DNA of 64,000 nucleotides. Origin: Arabidopsis thaliana. Lineage: Eukaryota; Streptophyta; Magnoliopsida; Brassicales; Brassicaceae. The stretch is taken from assembly GCF_000001735.4 (NCBI RefSeq), contig NC_003074.8:8990101-9054100 (forward strand), in the 5' to 3' direction. Of the stretch, positions 1 through 11,425 are shown piece by piece. The stretch's first letter is position 1. Each line of letters opens with the position of its first letter. The translations under genes were made by a program, and so were the position numbers. The notes beneath the pieces are model-generated. The model was not told where the DNA came from and ran no database searches. It saw only the letters and a program-made list of their open reading frames with translations.

Positions 1-71
1 TCAGTATATTCTTAAAGTTTGTTTCTTTTGACAAGTCTTCTCATATATACTATGTTGCTTTGTTCTTGTAG

Positions 72-637
72 GCCATTGTGACAATGGAGAAGTTTCATCA
101 TGTGCTGCCACAATTCACCATTCTCATGAGCCAGAAACATCCCAAATCTCTCTTAAGTCATTCCTATCCACCTCCTCGGATTTCATCAGCTACGCAGAGG
201 ATCTCTTCGACTTCAACACCAACACCGAACGAAGCAGAGAATCAAACTTTCGAAGAAGAGATAGCATTGTGATCTCAGACCAAAGACTAGCACTAGACTT
301 TGCCAAAGAAGTAGTCAGACGCAAAAGCCTTCTTCTAGCAGAACCAACGTGTCACACACGAAGCTCTTTGGACATTGATGAGTTGTTGACAGAAGTCTGT
401 GATGGGTTTGAGTCTCTGACAAGTTACAAAGACACGTTTTCAGGACAAAACAGCTTCGTTAAAGAGAGCATTCACTTGGTGTTGGAGAAGGATTTAAAGG
501 GTAAGAAGACAGAGATGACAAGTGGAGTTTGGGATTTGGGTTGGAGAAGTGAGTTTCAGATTGATGAAACTTATGAAGCTGTAGCTGACTTAGAGAAACT
601 TATCTTGTCCGGTTTGATCCAAGAGATTATCTCTTGA
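72..637 (+). CDS. TRM34: C-terminal exon of a DUF4378 (TRM family) protein, partial
   Basis: This is the last coding exon of a gene that begins left of the window. Bases 1-71 look like the end of an intron (T-rich, ending in TAG), and the frame starting at 74 stays open to TGA at 635-637. The peptide shows the DUF4378 pattern: an acidic stretch FISYAEDLFDF, a helix LALDFAKEVVRRK, SSLDIDELLTEVCDGFESL, and the terminal W-containing block GVWDLGW followed by EAVADLEKLILSGLIQEII. In plants this domain closes TRM/LONGIFOLIA-type proteins, which bind microtubules and recruit TON1 to control the preprophase band and cell shape. The symbol TRM34 rests on position next to ABI3 and is less certain than the family call. 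The N-terminal motifs cannot be seen. Confidence 0.8.
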
Positions 638-2188
638 GTCCACCAAAACAACGATCGTCCACTTTATTTTGTATGTATCTCTTAGTTTAATTTTTGTAAT
701 TTACATTCTTTGTAAGCAGTTAAATATCAGTCTAACTAAAATTTTAGTAACGTGTATATATATTGCTTCACACAAACTACTAAGTGTTGGGTTTAACAGT
801 TTTAGCACTTGACAATTAAAGTGTTACTCCTCCGAATCATGAGAAAAAAATTATTTACTTCATCACCAAATCAAAGCCACCCTGATTTGTTTACATTAAT
901 GTTATTTTGGAACAAAAGTGTATATTATATGTCACAATCAAATCTTCCCTTTATTTTAATTTTTATTTTTAAATTAGATATATATAAATTTTGTTGACAA
1001 AAAATAATAGATATCTACGAATTTAAAGTTTGTGAATCAGAATATGAGTTAAAAATTTCATGATTAAAATATGTAAGTTTTATTTTTTTCAAAAAAAATC
1101 AGAAAATAGTATTAAATTATAATTAATTTGAAGGAAAACTATCATAAATACTCAATTGAAAATTATTTGGATCCGCTTTAGAGTCTTAATAGTTAGATTC
1201 AAATCCAGTTTTGGCTCGTTTAAAATCCATAATCACGCACGGATCATGATTTTTACTACACACAACAACAACTCGAGTTTATCATTCTTCAAAGCATAAC
1301 ATTCTTCAAAAAACCACTTCTTCAAAGCTTAAAATTTCTCATGGTTTTTACTACACACAACAACAATTACTCGAGTTTATTCACTCTTTTAAAGTTTTGG
1401 CTTATTGTTCTAGAGAATTTTTTTACCTGGATTTGTCCACTATAAGGCAAATCTCCTATACAAGTAGCAAATACGTGAAGCCTCGAGGATCAAAATCATT
1501 TAGATCTAGAGATTTGTTTCTCTTGTTTTGGCGAGTGAAATTGTAGTAACATATTTCTTCCAATGGGAATGGAGATGTTATGGTGAACCACCTTATTTGT
1601 GTTGACAAATGAAAAGAACAAAACATGTATATATAGAAGAATTCTTGAATCATATTTAGACATGTATAGTATAAGAAATAAAATTTTGGTTGGACAATTT
1701 TTTTGAACTTCAACTACTCTTCACGGATATTTTAGAAGAACGATACATATGATCATCTATTACTGTCGGTTAATTTGACTTTCTCATGGTCCGTAAACGA
1801 TGGGATTTTTATTAAGAAACAAAAACTAGAAAAAAAGAATCATTACTTGAAAAATGTAGCTTTCATTTGCATCCACATAGATATATTATTCTACATGTTG
1901 GTAAACAAAATTGTAAAACCAAAAGAAATAGTAGAGAGGACATGGAAATAAAGGAAAAAAGGATTTGGTCACACAGCTGTAATTAGCAAAGCATAACAGA
2001 AAACCTCACAATGAGACAAACTCGCCACGTCTCCCCCAAAATCGTAACGTGTCTCCCTCACACTCCTTCACGGTTTCCATTTTTTTTTGTATTAATGTAT
2101 AAATTTACCAAAACTACAAATCCTAATTAACAAACTAATCTCAATTCTTAATTACTTTATACAGAAGACAACAAAAGAGAATCCCAAA
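638..2188. other. 3' UTR and AT-rich intergenic DNA
   Basis: The first 100 or so bases are the probable 3' UTR of the DUF4378 gene. The rest is AT-rich and has no convincing coding pattern; open frames here are short and of random composition. A direct repeat containing tttactacacacaacaac occurs near 1250 and 1340 together with nearby ttcttcaaag copies, suggesting a small local duplication. The stretch 2030-2180 probably holds the promoter and leader of the LEA-like locus that follows. Confidence 0.5.
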
Positions 2189-2806
2189 ATGGCAAGTTTA
2201 TCTACTGCAGCTTTCCTCCGCAACAATGCACTCAATGCAGGTGCAACTCCTAGAGTTCTTCTCCCCGTCACGACAAAACACTTCCACGTACGTAAAGATT
2301 CTTTCTTTTTCTGATTATTTTTATCACATTTTTAATTAATTAACGTTATTCGTAAGTTCTTGCAATTATTAATCAAAGACGAGTACGAGGATGGAGAATT
2401 CCGTTTGTGATGAATCCAACAACTAATGCACAAGAAAAAGTCGTCATTATCAATCTCCCAAGAATATATTAGGTAAAATTAGTAAACAGAAATGTCACTT
2501 GTGCAACCAAATATTGAAAATACGGTTTTGAACTGAAAAAATTTGGACCGGACGTGTAGTTGGCGAAGAAGGCGGATGAAGGAGCGAAGACGATCTTTGA
2601 CGCTACCGGAAATTTGAAGGATAAGACAAGAATGCAGCAGAAGAAACGTTGGATAAAGTGAAGTAAAGGACATGATGGAGAAGATCAAAGACATGGTGAT
2701 CGGAAAATCCGAGGAAACCATAGACCATCAAATCCACTGTCAAGAGTGTCGAACGAAACATGAATATAAATCGTATTTCAAACCGGATGGAGTTTGTGGA
2801 TATTAA
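2189..2806 (+). pseudogene. Decayed LEA-like gene with organelle-type leader
   Basis: An ATG at 2189 opens a 33-codon exon rich in Ala, Ser, Arg and Asn with no acidic residue, like a plastid or mitochondrial transit peptide, and ends at a good donor (gtacgt at 2288). About 270 bases on, after a possible acceptor at 2559-2560, the reading AKKADEGAKTIFDATGNLKD resembles the 11-mer amphipathic repeats of group 3 (LEA_4) late embryogenesis abundant proteins. The similarity continues as NAAEETLDKVK only after a one-base shift near 2630, and as KDMMEKIKDMVIGKSEET after a second shift near 2663, to TAA at 2804-2806. Two shifts in 250 bases argue for a pseudogene, though unusual splicing could save part of it. 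LEA proteins protect organelles during drying, but no working product is claimed here. Confidence 0.55.
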
Positions 2807-5349
2807 GTAGCCGGAGTTAGAGACCTGAATTAATATTTATTGTTCATAAAATGTTCGATAAGTGATGGTTACTTTAGAAGAACAAAAAAACTGGCTATAT
2901 ATGTTTCTCAATTCACGTACTCCTGAATGAATGATGAAAGTAATTTACAGAAGTTTTTATATATATAAAAAAAAAAAACATTTACAGAAGTTTTGGAGTA
3001 ACCACTTAATTCTTGAACCACGATCGATGATGGCCACATGCAACAGATAGAATTTCTAATTCTCGAAACAGAAATAGGAATACCTTCTTCTTCAAAAATT
3101 TTAAAGCTGGTAGCATCATCTCAAAAACTAAAACTATCTTATCACCAGTTACGTCACAACCACACAAAAAGAGCTAGTCTAATTGAGGGAAATACTAAAA
3201 CTTTTCTGCTGACACAAGTATATATTTATGATACTTTTTATAAATAGCACATATTTATTTATACACCATAGTTACCGAAGAAGACTTGACAAAAATCCAA
3301 AAGAAGACAAGCATTATTAAAGATATTACGATATAATTTTTAATGCAACTATATACTATCAAAAATAATAACAAAAGGAAAGAGTAAAAATACGAAACTT
3401 GTCGTGGCTGCCTGTAATTGGACAAAACTAAAGGCTAAGATAAGCCGCAGATTTTTTTTTCTTTACGGAAGGGTTTACGTGTAGCTATATTAGTCGTTAA
3501 CGGAAAAAACAAATTGTGTAATAATATATAATGAGTTTTAGCACACAAGAAACATAATCTATATATTATAGAGATTATGTTTATAACTTTGCATATGCGT
3601 ATGCGTACGCATATGTACTGATCTTCTATTTCTTAACCTAAAACTTTTGTATTTGATGCCTTACTATAATTTCCCTGATCATGGACAAAAACATGTTAAG
3701 TTTTACTAGATACGTTCTCATCTAACTAGATACGACCTAAAATACGATATTTGTGGTTTTAGTTGTTAGATGTTGTGTCACACGAGAGAAAGAGGTCGAC
3801 GAAGAAAAAAACAAAAAGAAGAAGTAAAACGTAGTTATTGGCGGACAAGGGATAAAGATTGCTTTGAAGTCAGAAATGCTGACACGTGGCAGCATATGAA
3901 GACAACCCGCCGCTTAAAACCACGAATGGTGACGAAAGGCTTCTTTGTTTGCATGTGCAACCAATCTCTCTCTTTCTCTCTGTCTTTACTAATTTTGGTT
4001 GTTCGTAGAAAATGAAATATTTGAACGAAGAAGATAAAGGTTGGTGATGTACGTATGACTCTAAATTAGAGTTTGATAATTTGTATGTAAGATTAGATCG
4101 GTTTTGTTATTTGCTTGATCCAATTTATTGAAGTACATGTGAATAATCGTGATATATGTCAATATATATGTGCTATAATTAAATCTATTAACAAATTTCT
4201 TTTTATCGATTTAGTTACACCATCTTTAATATATTTCTATTTTCTATTTTAAACTAAAGCATAGTTTCTCCAATATATTAATTTATATATTTACTCTAGG
4301 ATAGAATTAGATTCAAAAACTAGAATAGAGAATATAGATGCTCTAAATAGACAATAATTCTATTACTTACTCTATTTTAGAGTAAAACATATAGTGATGC
4401 TGACAAAAATATTATTTTATAATAGAGTTTAGAAAGAAAAGAAAAAACAAAAAAAACTTGAAGATGCTGGAACTATTAAAAATTAAAGAAAAAGTTTAAA
4501 ATGAATAATGCTTTTTATTCTTAGTTTTTTTTTTCTTTTTTTTCTTTTAGTTGATGTTAAAGTTTTAGTCAAATCTCCAAAATTTGCAAAAAAGATACAT
4601 TAGTTACGGACGGATATATATTAAATAAATTAAGTCACAAATATCATATATATATATATATATATTAATTTTTTGCCTAGTTTTGTTCCAAATAAAATTT
4701 TCAATTTTTAGTGTACAATATTTTTCATCGTCCAAATACACAAACACAACAAATAATAATACCACTAATTTATTTGTTTTCTAATATAATTGAACCTTTT
4801 CTAATTTTATTAAATAGGCTGAAAACCATAAATTATTTGGAGCCAAGATTAAATTATGTTACATAAATCCTTTTCTCGTCATCAATACTCAAATTTAAAT
4901 TTTTTTATTTTCATAGATATTTTTGGGAATTTAAAATCCTTCCAAATAAATTTGGGAAAATAATAGATGTTTTAAAATATTTTTGTTATTTTCGAGTAGT
5001 TTACACTGATTTTACATCACTTTATGGATCAAGACCATAAAATTTAACTACATTTATTATAACTTATTTGAAAAGACATGAAACTTTCATTAGAGTTTAG
5101 GAAAATACGGCAAACTATTAGATTATCACCCTCTTGTGACTAATGTTAATACTATTTGGTAAAGCAAATAATCCCATAACTAATTTTATTTTGATTTGTT
5201 CACTATCAATTGTATCATAGACGATCCGATGATTAATGTACCTAAATTTTGATTTAAATTGTATTCCTTGTAGTACGCATAGTAAAACAAAGTTCACATG
5301 TTCTTTTACAATTGGTTTTCTAACATTTTAGATTTCATTTTAAACTAAA
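2807..5349. other. Long AT-rich intergenic region
   Basis: No gene is visible in these 2.5 kb. Noted features are a duplicated tttacagaagtttt (about 2946 and 2982) separated by a T/A run, a palindromic cluster of catatg/cgtatgcgtacg at 3590-3620, an (AT)n tract at 4650, and a stretch at 4220-4440 rich in tctattttagagtaaaa-like words ending in agatgctctaaat. The last resembles the degraded short non-autonomous transposon relics common in Arabidopsis. The frame at 3770-4015 has a basic, low-complexity translation and no recognisable domain, so it is not called. Confidence 0.5.
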
Positions 5350-6160
5350 GAAAAAGGGTTTTTCGATCCCAACAATTTTTAAAGTATGTTTTTGAATTTC
5401 AACAAACGACTAGTACTGATATATACATCAATGCTTACAAAAATCAAATTATCTATCTCAACGTTTACTTTTGTACGTAATTACAAGTCAATATTAACAA
5501 ATATTAGTCAACTGTAACGGTTGTTGACTCAATTGATACGTGTACGTTTAGGTGGCATGTTTTTTAATAAAATAATTTTGTTTTATGTTTTGGGATTAAA
5601 AATATTTACTTTTAAAAAACTAAACCGAAAAACTGGAACCCCCAACCTCACATATTCATCACCATCGTATCCACAAACATTATCGAGACATAAATAATAA
5701 TTTATAGATATATAGCAACAAATTGGAATTAAATTAATCAAACAATGTCATTTAGAATTGGGGAAATCCTAACCGACGTTATATGATTAATTTTAATTCC
5801 AATTTATGTATGTGTATATATCTATAAATTATTATTTATATATTGATGATGTTCGTGCATGATGGTAATGGTAACCTTTAAAACTTTTGAATCTCAAAAC
5901 GTAAAACAACGTCATTTGGTTTGAAGAACATGCCATCTCGACGTACAAGTGTTAGCTGATTCAACAACCGTTACTGTTAATTACCATAACTAACGTTGAC
6001 TCATAATTATGTACAAAAGTAAGAGTTGAGGTAGATAATTTGAATTTTTTAAATGTTAAAGTATGAACATTACTAATTGTTTGTTCAGATTTATAAAACA
6101 CAGTACCTATTTTGATGTGTTAAAATGTAATCGGGAAAATAGGAATTTTCCCAAGAAAAA
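5350..6160. mobile_element. Foldback (long inverted repeat) element, MITE- or Mutator-like
   Basis: The two halves of this segment are near-complementary. The reverse complement of about 5400-5590 reads like 5890-6080, sharing words such as gagtcaacaaccgtta against gattcaacaaccgtta, gtacaaaagtaa, and agatagataatttga against aggtagataatttga. The inner arms aataatttatagatatat (about 5697) and atatatctataaattatt (about 5816) pair, as do ttggaattaaattaatca and tgattaattttaattccaa. The whole would fold into one stem of about 300 bp with a short loop near 5765. It has no coding capacity, which fits a non-autonomous element with long terminal inverted repeats. The outer ends are blurred, so the limits are approximate and no clean target-site duplication was found. 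Two copies of ttttgatgtgttaaaatgtaat at about 6110 and 6175 flank the right edge. Confidence 0.75.
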
Positions 6161-7220
6161 AAAATACACTAAAATTTTGATGTGTTAAAATGTAATAAAT
6201 ACAAGTACCTATTTCTTTCTACAACAGGTATCACATGATCTGCTCAATCTCATTTTGAAGGCAAGGTCGAACCCTGTTTGTAACTAAATATTTTACAAAT
6301 ACACTAAAAGTTTTGTTTTGTTTTCCTCATGCAGAAAAAAGAAAAGAAAGAAGAAGAAAAAAAACTCACAAAAACATACATTGTTCTACAATATGTTAAA
6401 GTAATTGTTCTAGGGTAATAAAATCCGTGTCTGCCTCTTCCACTTCAATAGGAAAGTGTAAGTTTTTCGAATCTTTTTGGCCAGATAATTTAAAACCGAC
6501 CGAGGAAACTTACTTTTGTAAAAGTGACCATTTGCACATAGGAAGTAGAAAGTTGATAATTGGAAAATTTATAATATTTTATACAAAAGAAGTGTTTAAG
6601 AACCACCGCTTGGTCTCACCACTCAAATTCGAACGTATGGCTCGTGGGCACAAACTCCTGTACCAACCTTTAGATACTAGCGGCACGAGGAGACTTCTAT
6701 TTTCTCTTTGTTTTTAAGTTTTTTTATCGACTTAAATATGGCTTTTTGCACCATTTAATTTCAAAACCAATGTCTTTCTCTCGAGGAACTTTGTTTTTAT
6801 TTCTTAGAAGATGAGGGGAGATTTACTATCTAAATAAAATTTTAAATGTTTGTAAGTATTATGAGCTCAACAATTTTGTCAATAGTGCCACAAATTTAAA
6901 CGTTTGCTTTTTGTCTTCTTTGAAAAATCAAATGCTGAAAAACTGTTACATCTCTTTTTCTTAAAAACTCTTGTCTCTCTCCTTTTCCTTCTGCTGAGGT
7001 AATTGAATGCTGCAAAGAGAAAGAGAATAACTTAAACCCAAAATTACACTTACCGCCAGAAAAAAAAAAGAGTTCAGTTTAATCTAACATATTTTATACA
7101 ATACAATTGAATTATATTAGTAAAAAAAAAACTTCCATATAAATCATGGAACAAACTGGAACACATGGGCTCTCTTATTTTAATTTATTTTCTTTTTTGA
7201 GGGATTTAACCATGTTTATT
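6161..7220. other. Intergenic, distal ABI3 upstream region
   Basis: No gene is seen. The frame at 6427-6717 has no ATG at its 5' limit and no recognisable domain. The DNA is AT-rich with CT-rich tracts near 6960-6990. It lies upstream of the proposed ABI3 TATA box and may hold part of its promoter. I did not find a CATGCA (RY) word here. Confidence 0.4.
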
Positions 7221-7230
7221 ATATAGTTTT

Positions 7231-7246
7231 ATAAATATATATATAC
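7231..7246 (+). promoter_or_regulatory. ABI3: Probable ABI3 TATA region
   Basis: The run ataaatatatatatac is the best TATA-type motif upstream of ABI3. It is followed 30-40 bases later by AG-rich DNA where transcription would start. That gives an untranslated leader of about 0.5 kb, which agrees with the unusually long ABI3 leader I recall from the literature. The exact start site is not visible in the sequence. Confidence 0.5.
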
Positions 7247-7529
7247 CATCTCTCCATAATTTATAAAATGAAAGAAAGAGAGAGTCTTCTTGTTGGAGTA
7301 AACCCAAACGGTTTTAGATTACTTATTAGCTGTTCATCAGTTCTTCCTCTCTAAAAGAGTAAAACCTAAACATCTCTCTCTGTTCTATTAGAACCAAAGA
7401 CCAATCTTTGTGAACAAAACACATCTCGTATACTTCAGATCTAGACTCGAAAATTTTAGACCTCTTTACAATTGGTCTTTGTTCATCTGAAGTTGGAGAA
7501 AATAGTTAGCTTAGGTCGGATCTTTTCAT

Positions 7530-7691
7530 ATGCTTTGGATCCTCCTTCGTCTCTTTTGTATAATTTTAACCTTATCAAGAGTTCTTTTTGAATCTCAAAA
7601 GATTATATAGTAGTATAGAAGGTTTATATGTATATGTATAGCCAGATAGTTTATGTTGTTTAAAGATTCGATGATAGCCAAGTTGGGTTAA
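7530..7691 (+). promoter_or_regulatory. ABI3: Upstream ORFs in the ABI3 leader
   Basis: Three short ORFs precede the main start inside the proposed leader: 7530-7610 (26 codons plus stop, hydrophobic), 7628-7663 (11 codons, with a second in-frame ATG) and 7653-7691 (12 codons, also entered at 7671). None overlaps the ABI3 ATG at 7811, so reinitiation is possible. The ABI3 leader has been reported to repress expression in reporter tests; that these uORFs are the cause is inference. Confidence 0.6.
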
Positions 7692-7810
7692 CTTTCTTTT
7701 TCCTTGCCTCCTTACTCACATACAAACCCTATCTGTCCGTACAAAATACTAAAAACCCTAACTTTTCTCTCTCCACCAATCTAGTTTATTGTTTCATTTC
7801 CACTTCAACG

Positions 7811-10680
7811 ATGAAAAGCTTGCATGTGGCGGCCAACGCCGGAGATCTGGCTGAGGATTGTGGAATACTCGGTGGAGACGCTGATGATACTGTTTTGATG
7901 GATGGAATTGATGAAGTTGGTAGAGAGATCTGGTTAGATGACCATGGAGGAGATAATAATCATGTTCATGGTCATCAAGATGATGATTTGATTGTTCATC
8001 ATGACCCTTCAATCTTCTATGGAGATCTCCCAACGCTTCCTGATTTCCCATGCATGTCGTCTTCATCATCGTCTTCAACATCTCCAGCTCCTGTCAACGC
8101 AATCGTCTCCTCAGCCTCTTCTTCTTCGGCAGCTTCTTCCTCCACTTCCTCAGCTGCTTCTTGGGCTATATTGAGATCAGATGGAGAAGATCCGACTCCA
8201 AACCAAAACCAATACGCATCAGGAAACTGTGACGACTCTTCTGGTGCATTGCAATCCACAGCTTCCATGGAGATTCCATTAGACAGCAGTCAAGGTTTTG
8301 GTTGCGGCGAAGGCGGTGGTGATTGCATTGATATGATGGAGACTTTCGGGTACATGGATCTACTTGATAGCAACGAGTTCTTTGACACCTCAGCTATATT
8401 TAGCCAAGACGACGACACGCAAAACCCTAACTTGATGGACCAAACCCTTGAGAGACAAGAAGACCAGGTCGTTGTTCCGATGATGGAGAATAACAGTGGT
8501 GGAGACATGCAAATGATGAATTCTTCCTTGGAACAGGACGATGATCTCGCTGCTGTGTTTTTGGAGTGGCTAAAGAACAACAAGGAGACTGTGTCGGCTG
8601 AGGATTTGAGGAAAGTAAAGATAAAGAAAGCTACGATTGAATCAGCGGCAAGAAGACTAGGCGGTGGTAAAGAAGCGATGAAGCAGCTTTTAAAGCTGAT
8701 TCTTGAATGGGTCCAAACTAATCACTTACAAAGAAGACGCACCACCACCACCACCACCAACCTCTCTTATCAACAATCATTCCAACAAGATCCATTTCAA
8801 AACCCTAACCCTAATAACAACAACCTAATCCCACCGTCCGACCAAACCTGTTTCTCACCTTCAACATGGGTTCCTCCACCACCACAACAACAAGCTTTTG
8901 TCTCGGACCCGGGTTTTGGATACATGCCTGCTCCAAACTATCCGCCACAGCCAGAGTTCCTTCCTTTACTTGAATCTCCACCGTCATGGCCACCACCACC
9001 ACAGTCTGGTCCCATGCCACATCAACAATTCCCCATGCCGCCAACCTCGCAGTATAATCAATTTGGAGATCCAACAGGTTTCAATGGATACAACATGAAT
9101 CCGTACCAATATCCTTATGTTCCTGCAGGACAAATGAGAGATCAGAGATTACTCCGTTTGTGTTCCTCAGCAACTAAAGAGGCAAGAAAGAAACGGATGG
9201 CGAGACAGAGGAGGTTCTTGTCTCATCACCACAGACATAACAACAACAACAACAACAACAACAATAATCAGCAGAACCAAACCCAAATCGGAGAAACCTG
9301 TGCCGCGGTGGCTCCACAACTTAACCCCGTGGCCACAACCGCCACGGGAGGGACCTGGATGTATTGGCCTAATGTCCCGGCAGTGCCGCCTCAATTACCG
9401 CCAGTGATGGAGACTCAGTTACCTACCATGGACCGAGCTGGCTCAGCTTCTGCTATGCCACGTCAGCAGGTGGTACCAGATCGCCGGCAGGTAGACATGC
9501 ACAATCATCTTTCTCATTGTTTATTCTTTAATTTAGCAATACTCGAATAGTTTGTGTAATTGCACCACTCGTTTGGTTTGATGAAGAAGCTAAAGATTTT
9601 ACATGTGTTTTTTTTGATAAAATGTGAATCGGAAGATTATACATTTGCAATGGAAATGAAATGATTTTGATCTTTTTGGTTTGATTTTAGGGATGGAAAC
9701 CAGAAAAGAATTTGCGGTTTCTCTTGCAGAAAGTCTTGAAGCAAAGCGACGTGGGTAACCTCGGAAGGATCGTTTTGCCAAAAGTAATTTTTCTTCTAAT
9801 TTCTTGTAGCCTTTGCTTTCCATTTTCTAAAAAAGGTTCAATGTTTGTGTAAAAATATTGTCAAGTTTTTATTTTATTTTTACTCTTATTGGTTAAGTTA
9901 TATTTTACTGAATTTTTATTTTTTTTAGAAAGAAGCTGAGACACACTTGCCGGAGCTAGAGGCAAGAGACGGCATCTCTCTGGCCATGGAAGACATCGGA
10001 ACCTCTCGTGTTTGGAACATGCGCTACAGGTAACTGATTATGATGCTAACATGTTAACATTGATTCTTTTTATAAAAACAATTCGTGTATTTTGTCAAAA
10101 ATTGGAACTCGACCAAAATGTTTTTTCGGTTATTTAATTGTCTTCTTAAATTGGTTTTGCAGGTTTTGGCCTAACAACAAAAGCAGGATGTATCTCCTCG
10201 AGAACACCGGTACGTTTTTGAAAATGTACCCGTTAATAATTTTCCTTTCTTTTGGTTTGTTTGTTCTCTTGTAATTATTGTTGTGGACGCATACATATCT
10301 AATTTTCCTTGAAATTACGTTTACAGGCGATTTTGTGAAAACCAATGGGCTCCAAGAAGGTGATTTCATAGTCATATACTCCGACGTCAAATGTGGCAAA
10401 TATGTAAGAGAAGCATCACAATATTTTTCTATACTTTTCATTAGTATTTAACTCTCATCATTACTTTTGTTGGTATTTATCTTGTCATAATTAATTGAGA
10501 ATAATATTATGACAGTTGATACGAGGGGTTAAAGTAAGACAACCGAGCGGACAAAAGCCGGAGGCCCCACCGTCGTCAGCAGCTACGAAGAGACAAAACA
10601 AGTCGCAAAGGAACATAAACAATAACTCTCCGTCGGCGAATGTGGTGGTCGCTTCACCAACTTCTCAAACTGTTAAATGA
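7811..10680 (+). CDS. ABI3: ABI3, B3-domain transcription factor of seed maturation
   Basis: Six exons read 7811-9490, 9691-9783, 9929-10029, 10163-10209, 10327-10403 and 10516-10680. All introns are GT-AG and the total is 720 aa, the known ABI3 length. The protein activates seed storage, LEA and dormancy genes in response to abscisic acid, acting in the nucleus on RY (CATGCA) sites and with bZIP partners such as ABI5. Visible parts: an acidic, Ser-rich activation region (1-230); B1 at about 241-305 ([20 protein letters not shown] onward); Pro/Gln-rich linker; basic B2 at about 444-470 ([20 protein letters not shown]); an Asn run at about 476-487 encoded by AAC repeats; and the B3 DNA-binding domain from about 560 to 680, split over exons 2-6. 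Intron 1 continues the frame for 19 codons, so its retention would truncate the protein before B3. Confidence 0.98.
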
Positions 10681-10783
10681 AAAACAGAGACAAAAAGAAA
10701 CAATATAAATATTATTATGTACCAAATAAGAAAGAGGGCAAAAGGAAAAAATGGCAGCGTACCCGAGTGTGCCACTTCTCGTG

Positions 10784-10791
10784 CATGCATG
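10784..10791. promoter_or_regulatory. Perfect RY/Sph element after the ABI3 stop codon
   Basis: CATGCATG lies 104 bases after the ABI3 stop, within the probable 3' UTR. This palindrome is the core site bound by B3 domains of the ABI3/FUS3/LEC2 group. Its position next to the gene for such a factor could allow self-regulation, but that is inference; an eight-base word also occurs by chance. Confidence 0.45.
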
Positions 10792-11059
10792 GGATCTTGA
10801 AGACAAATGGAGGGTCATGATTAAAGCTGTTTGGTCGGGGTCCGGGTTTTTACTCCATTTTTTGCTTTTTCTTGTCGAGTCGGTTCTTTTATAACTCTTT
10901 ACTCTTTTTACCTTCAGGATATTGTAGAGATGATTAATTCTGGAAATGGTGTTTGTGTTATATTTCTGGAGAGATGATTATATAGTTCTTTTGTTGTTGT
11001 AATTGGTTAATATTACATATGTGGCTCATTTCTTGAGTCGAGCTTACATATCGTTTATA

Positions 11060-11425
11060 ATGTGAATGTTTTAAGAAGAGTTGAATGATACAATATTTTT
11101 ACACAAACATTGATAATGATAATAAAAATGATAATTAATGTACAAAATTATTTGTAAATATGGACATATGGACAATTTAAGAAGGAATTGAGATAATTAA
11201 TTTTGTACATTAATTATCATTATCAATGTACAAAATTATTTGTAAATATGGACATATGGACAATTTAATGATAGTAAAAATGATAATTAATGATAATTAA
11301 TGTACAAAATGATAATTAATGTACATATGGACATATGTACAAAATTATCCATATCATTCACATATTCACATTGTAAATATTTGTAAATAGAATGTTTACA
11401 TATGGACATTTTAAGAAGAGTTGTT
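11060..11425. repeat. Nested direct and inverted AT-rich repeats downstream of ABI3
   Basis: The unit tgtacaaaattatttgtaaa followed by tatggacatatggacaattt appears at about 11139 and 11226. An inverted copy containing aattttgtacattaattatc lies between them, and shorter units gataattaatgtac recur at 11282-11325. The flanking word taagaagagttg occurs at both edges (about 11073 and 11412). This looks like stepwise local duplication and inversion, possibly of a small transposon end. No coding content. Confidence 0.65.

Noticed and set aside
1180-1215. Possible tRNA T-arm word gattcaaatcc
   Set aside because: No A-box, acceptor pairing or clover-leaf could be built around it.
3770-4015. 81-aa plus-strand ORF
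   Set aside because: Very basic, low complexity, no domain, no promoter or relative recognised.
8017-8268. Minus-strand acidic ORF opposite ABI3
   Set aside because: It is the antisense shadow of Ser-rich codons in ABI3 exon 1.
9236-9270. AAC/AAT repeat as a microsatellite locus of note
   Set aside because: It encodes the Asn run normal for ABI3; no separate feature is needed.
9491-9550. Extension of ABI3 exon 1 into a 579-aa ORF
   Set aside because: A good donor at 9491 and the B3 domain in later exons show that the extra 19 codons are intron.
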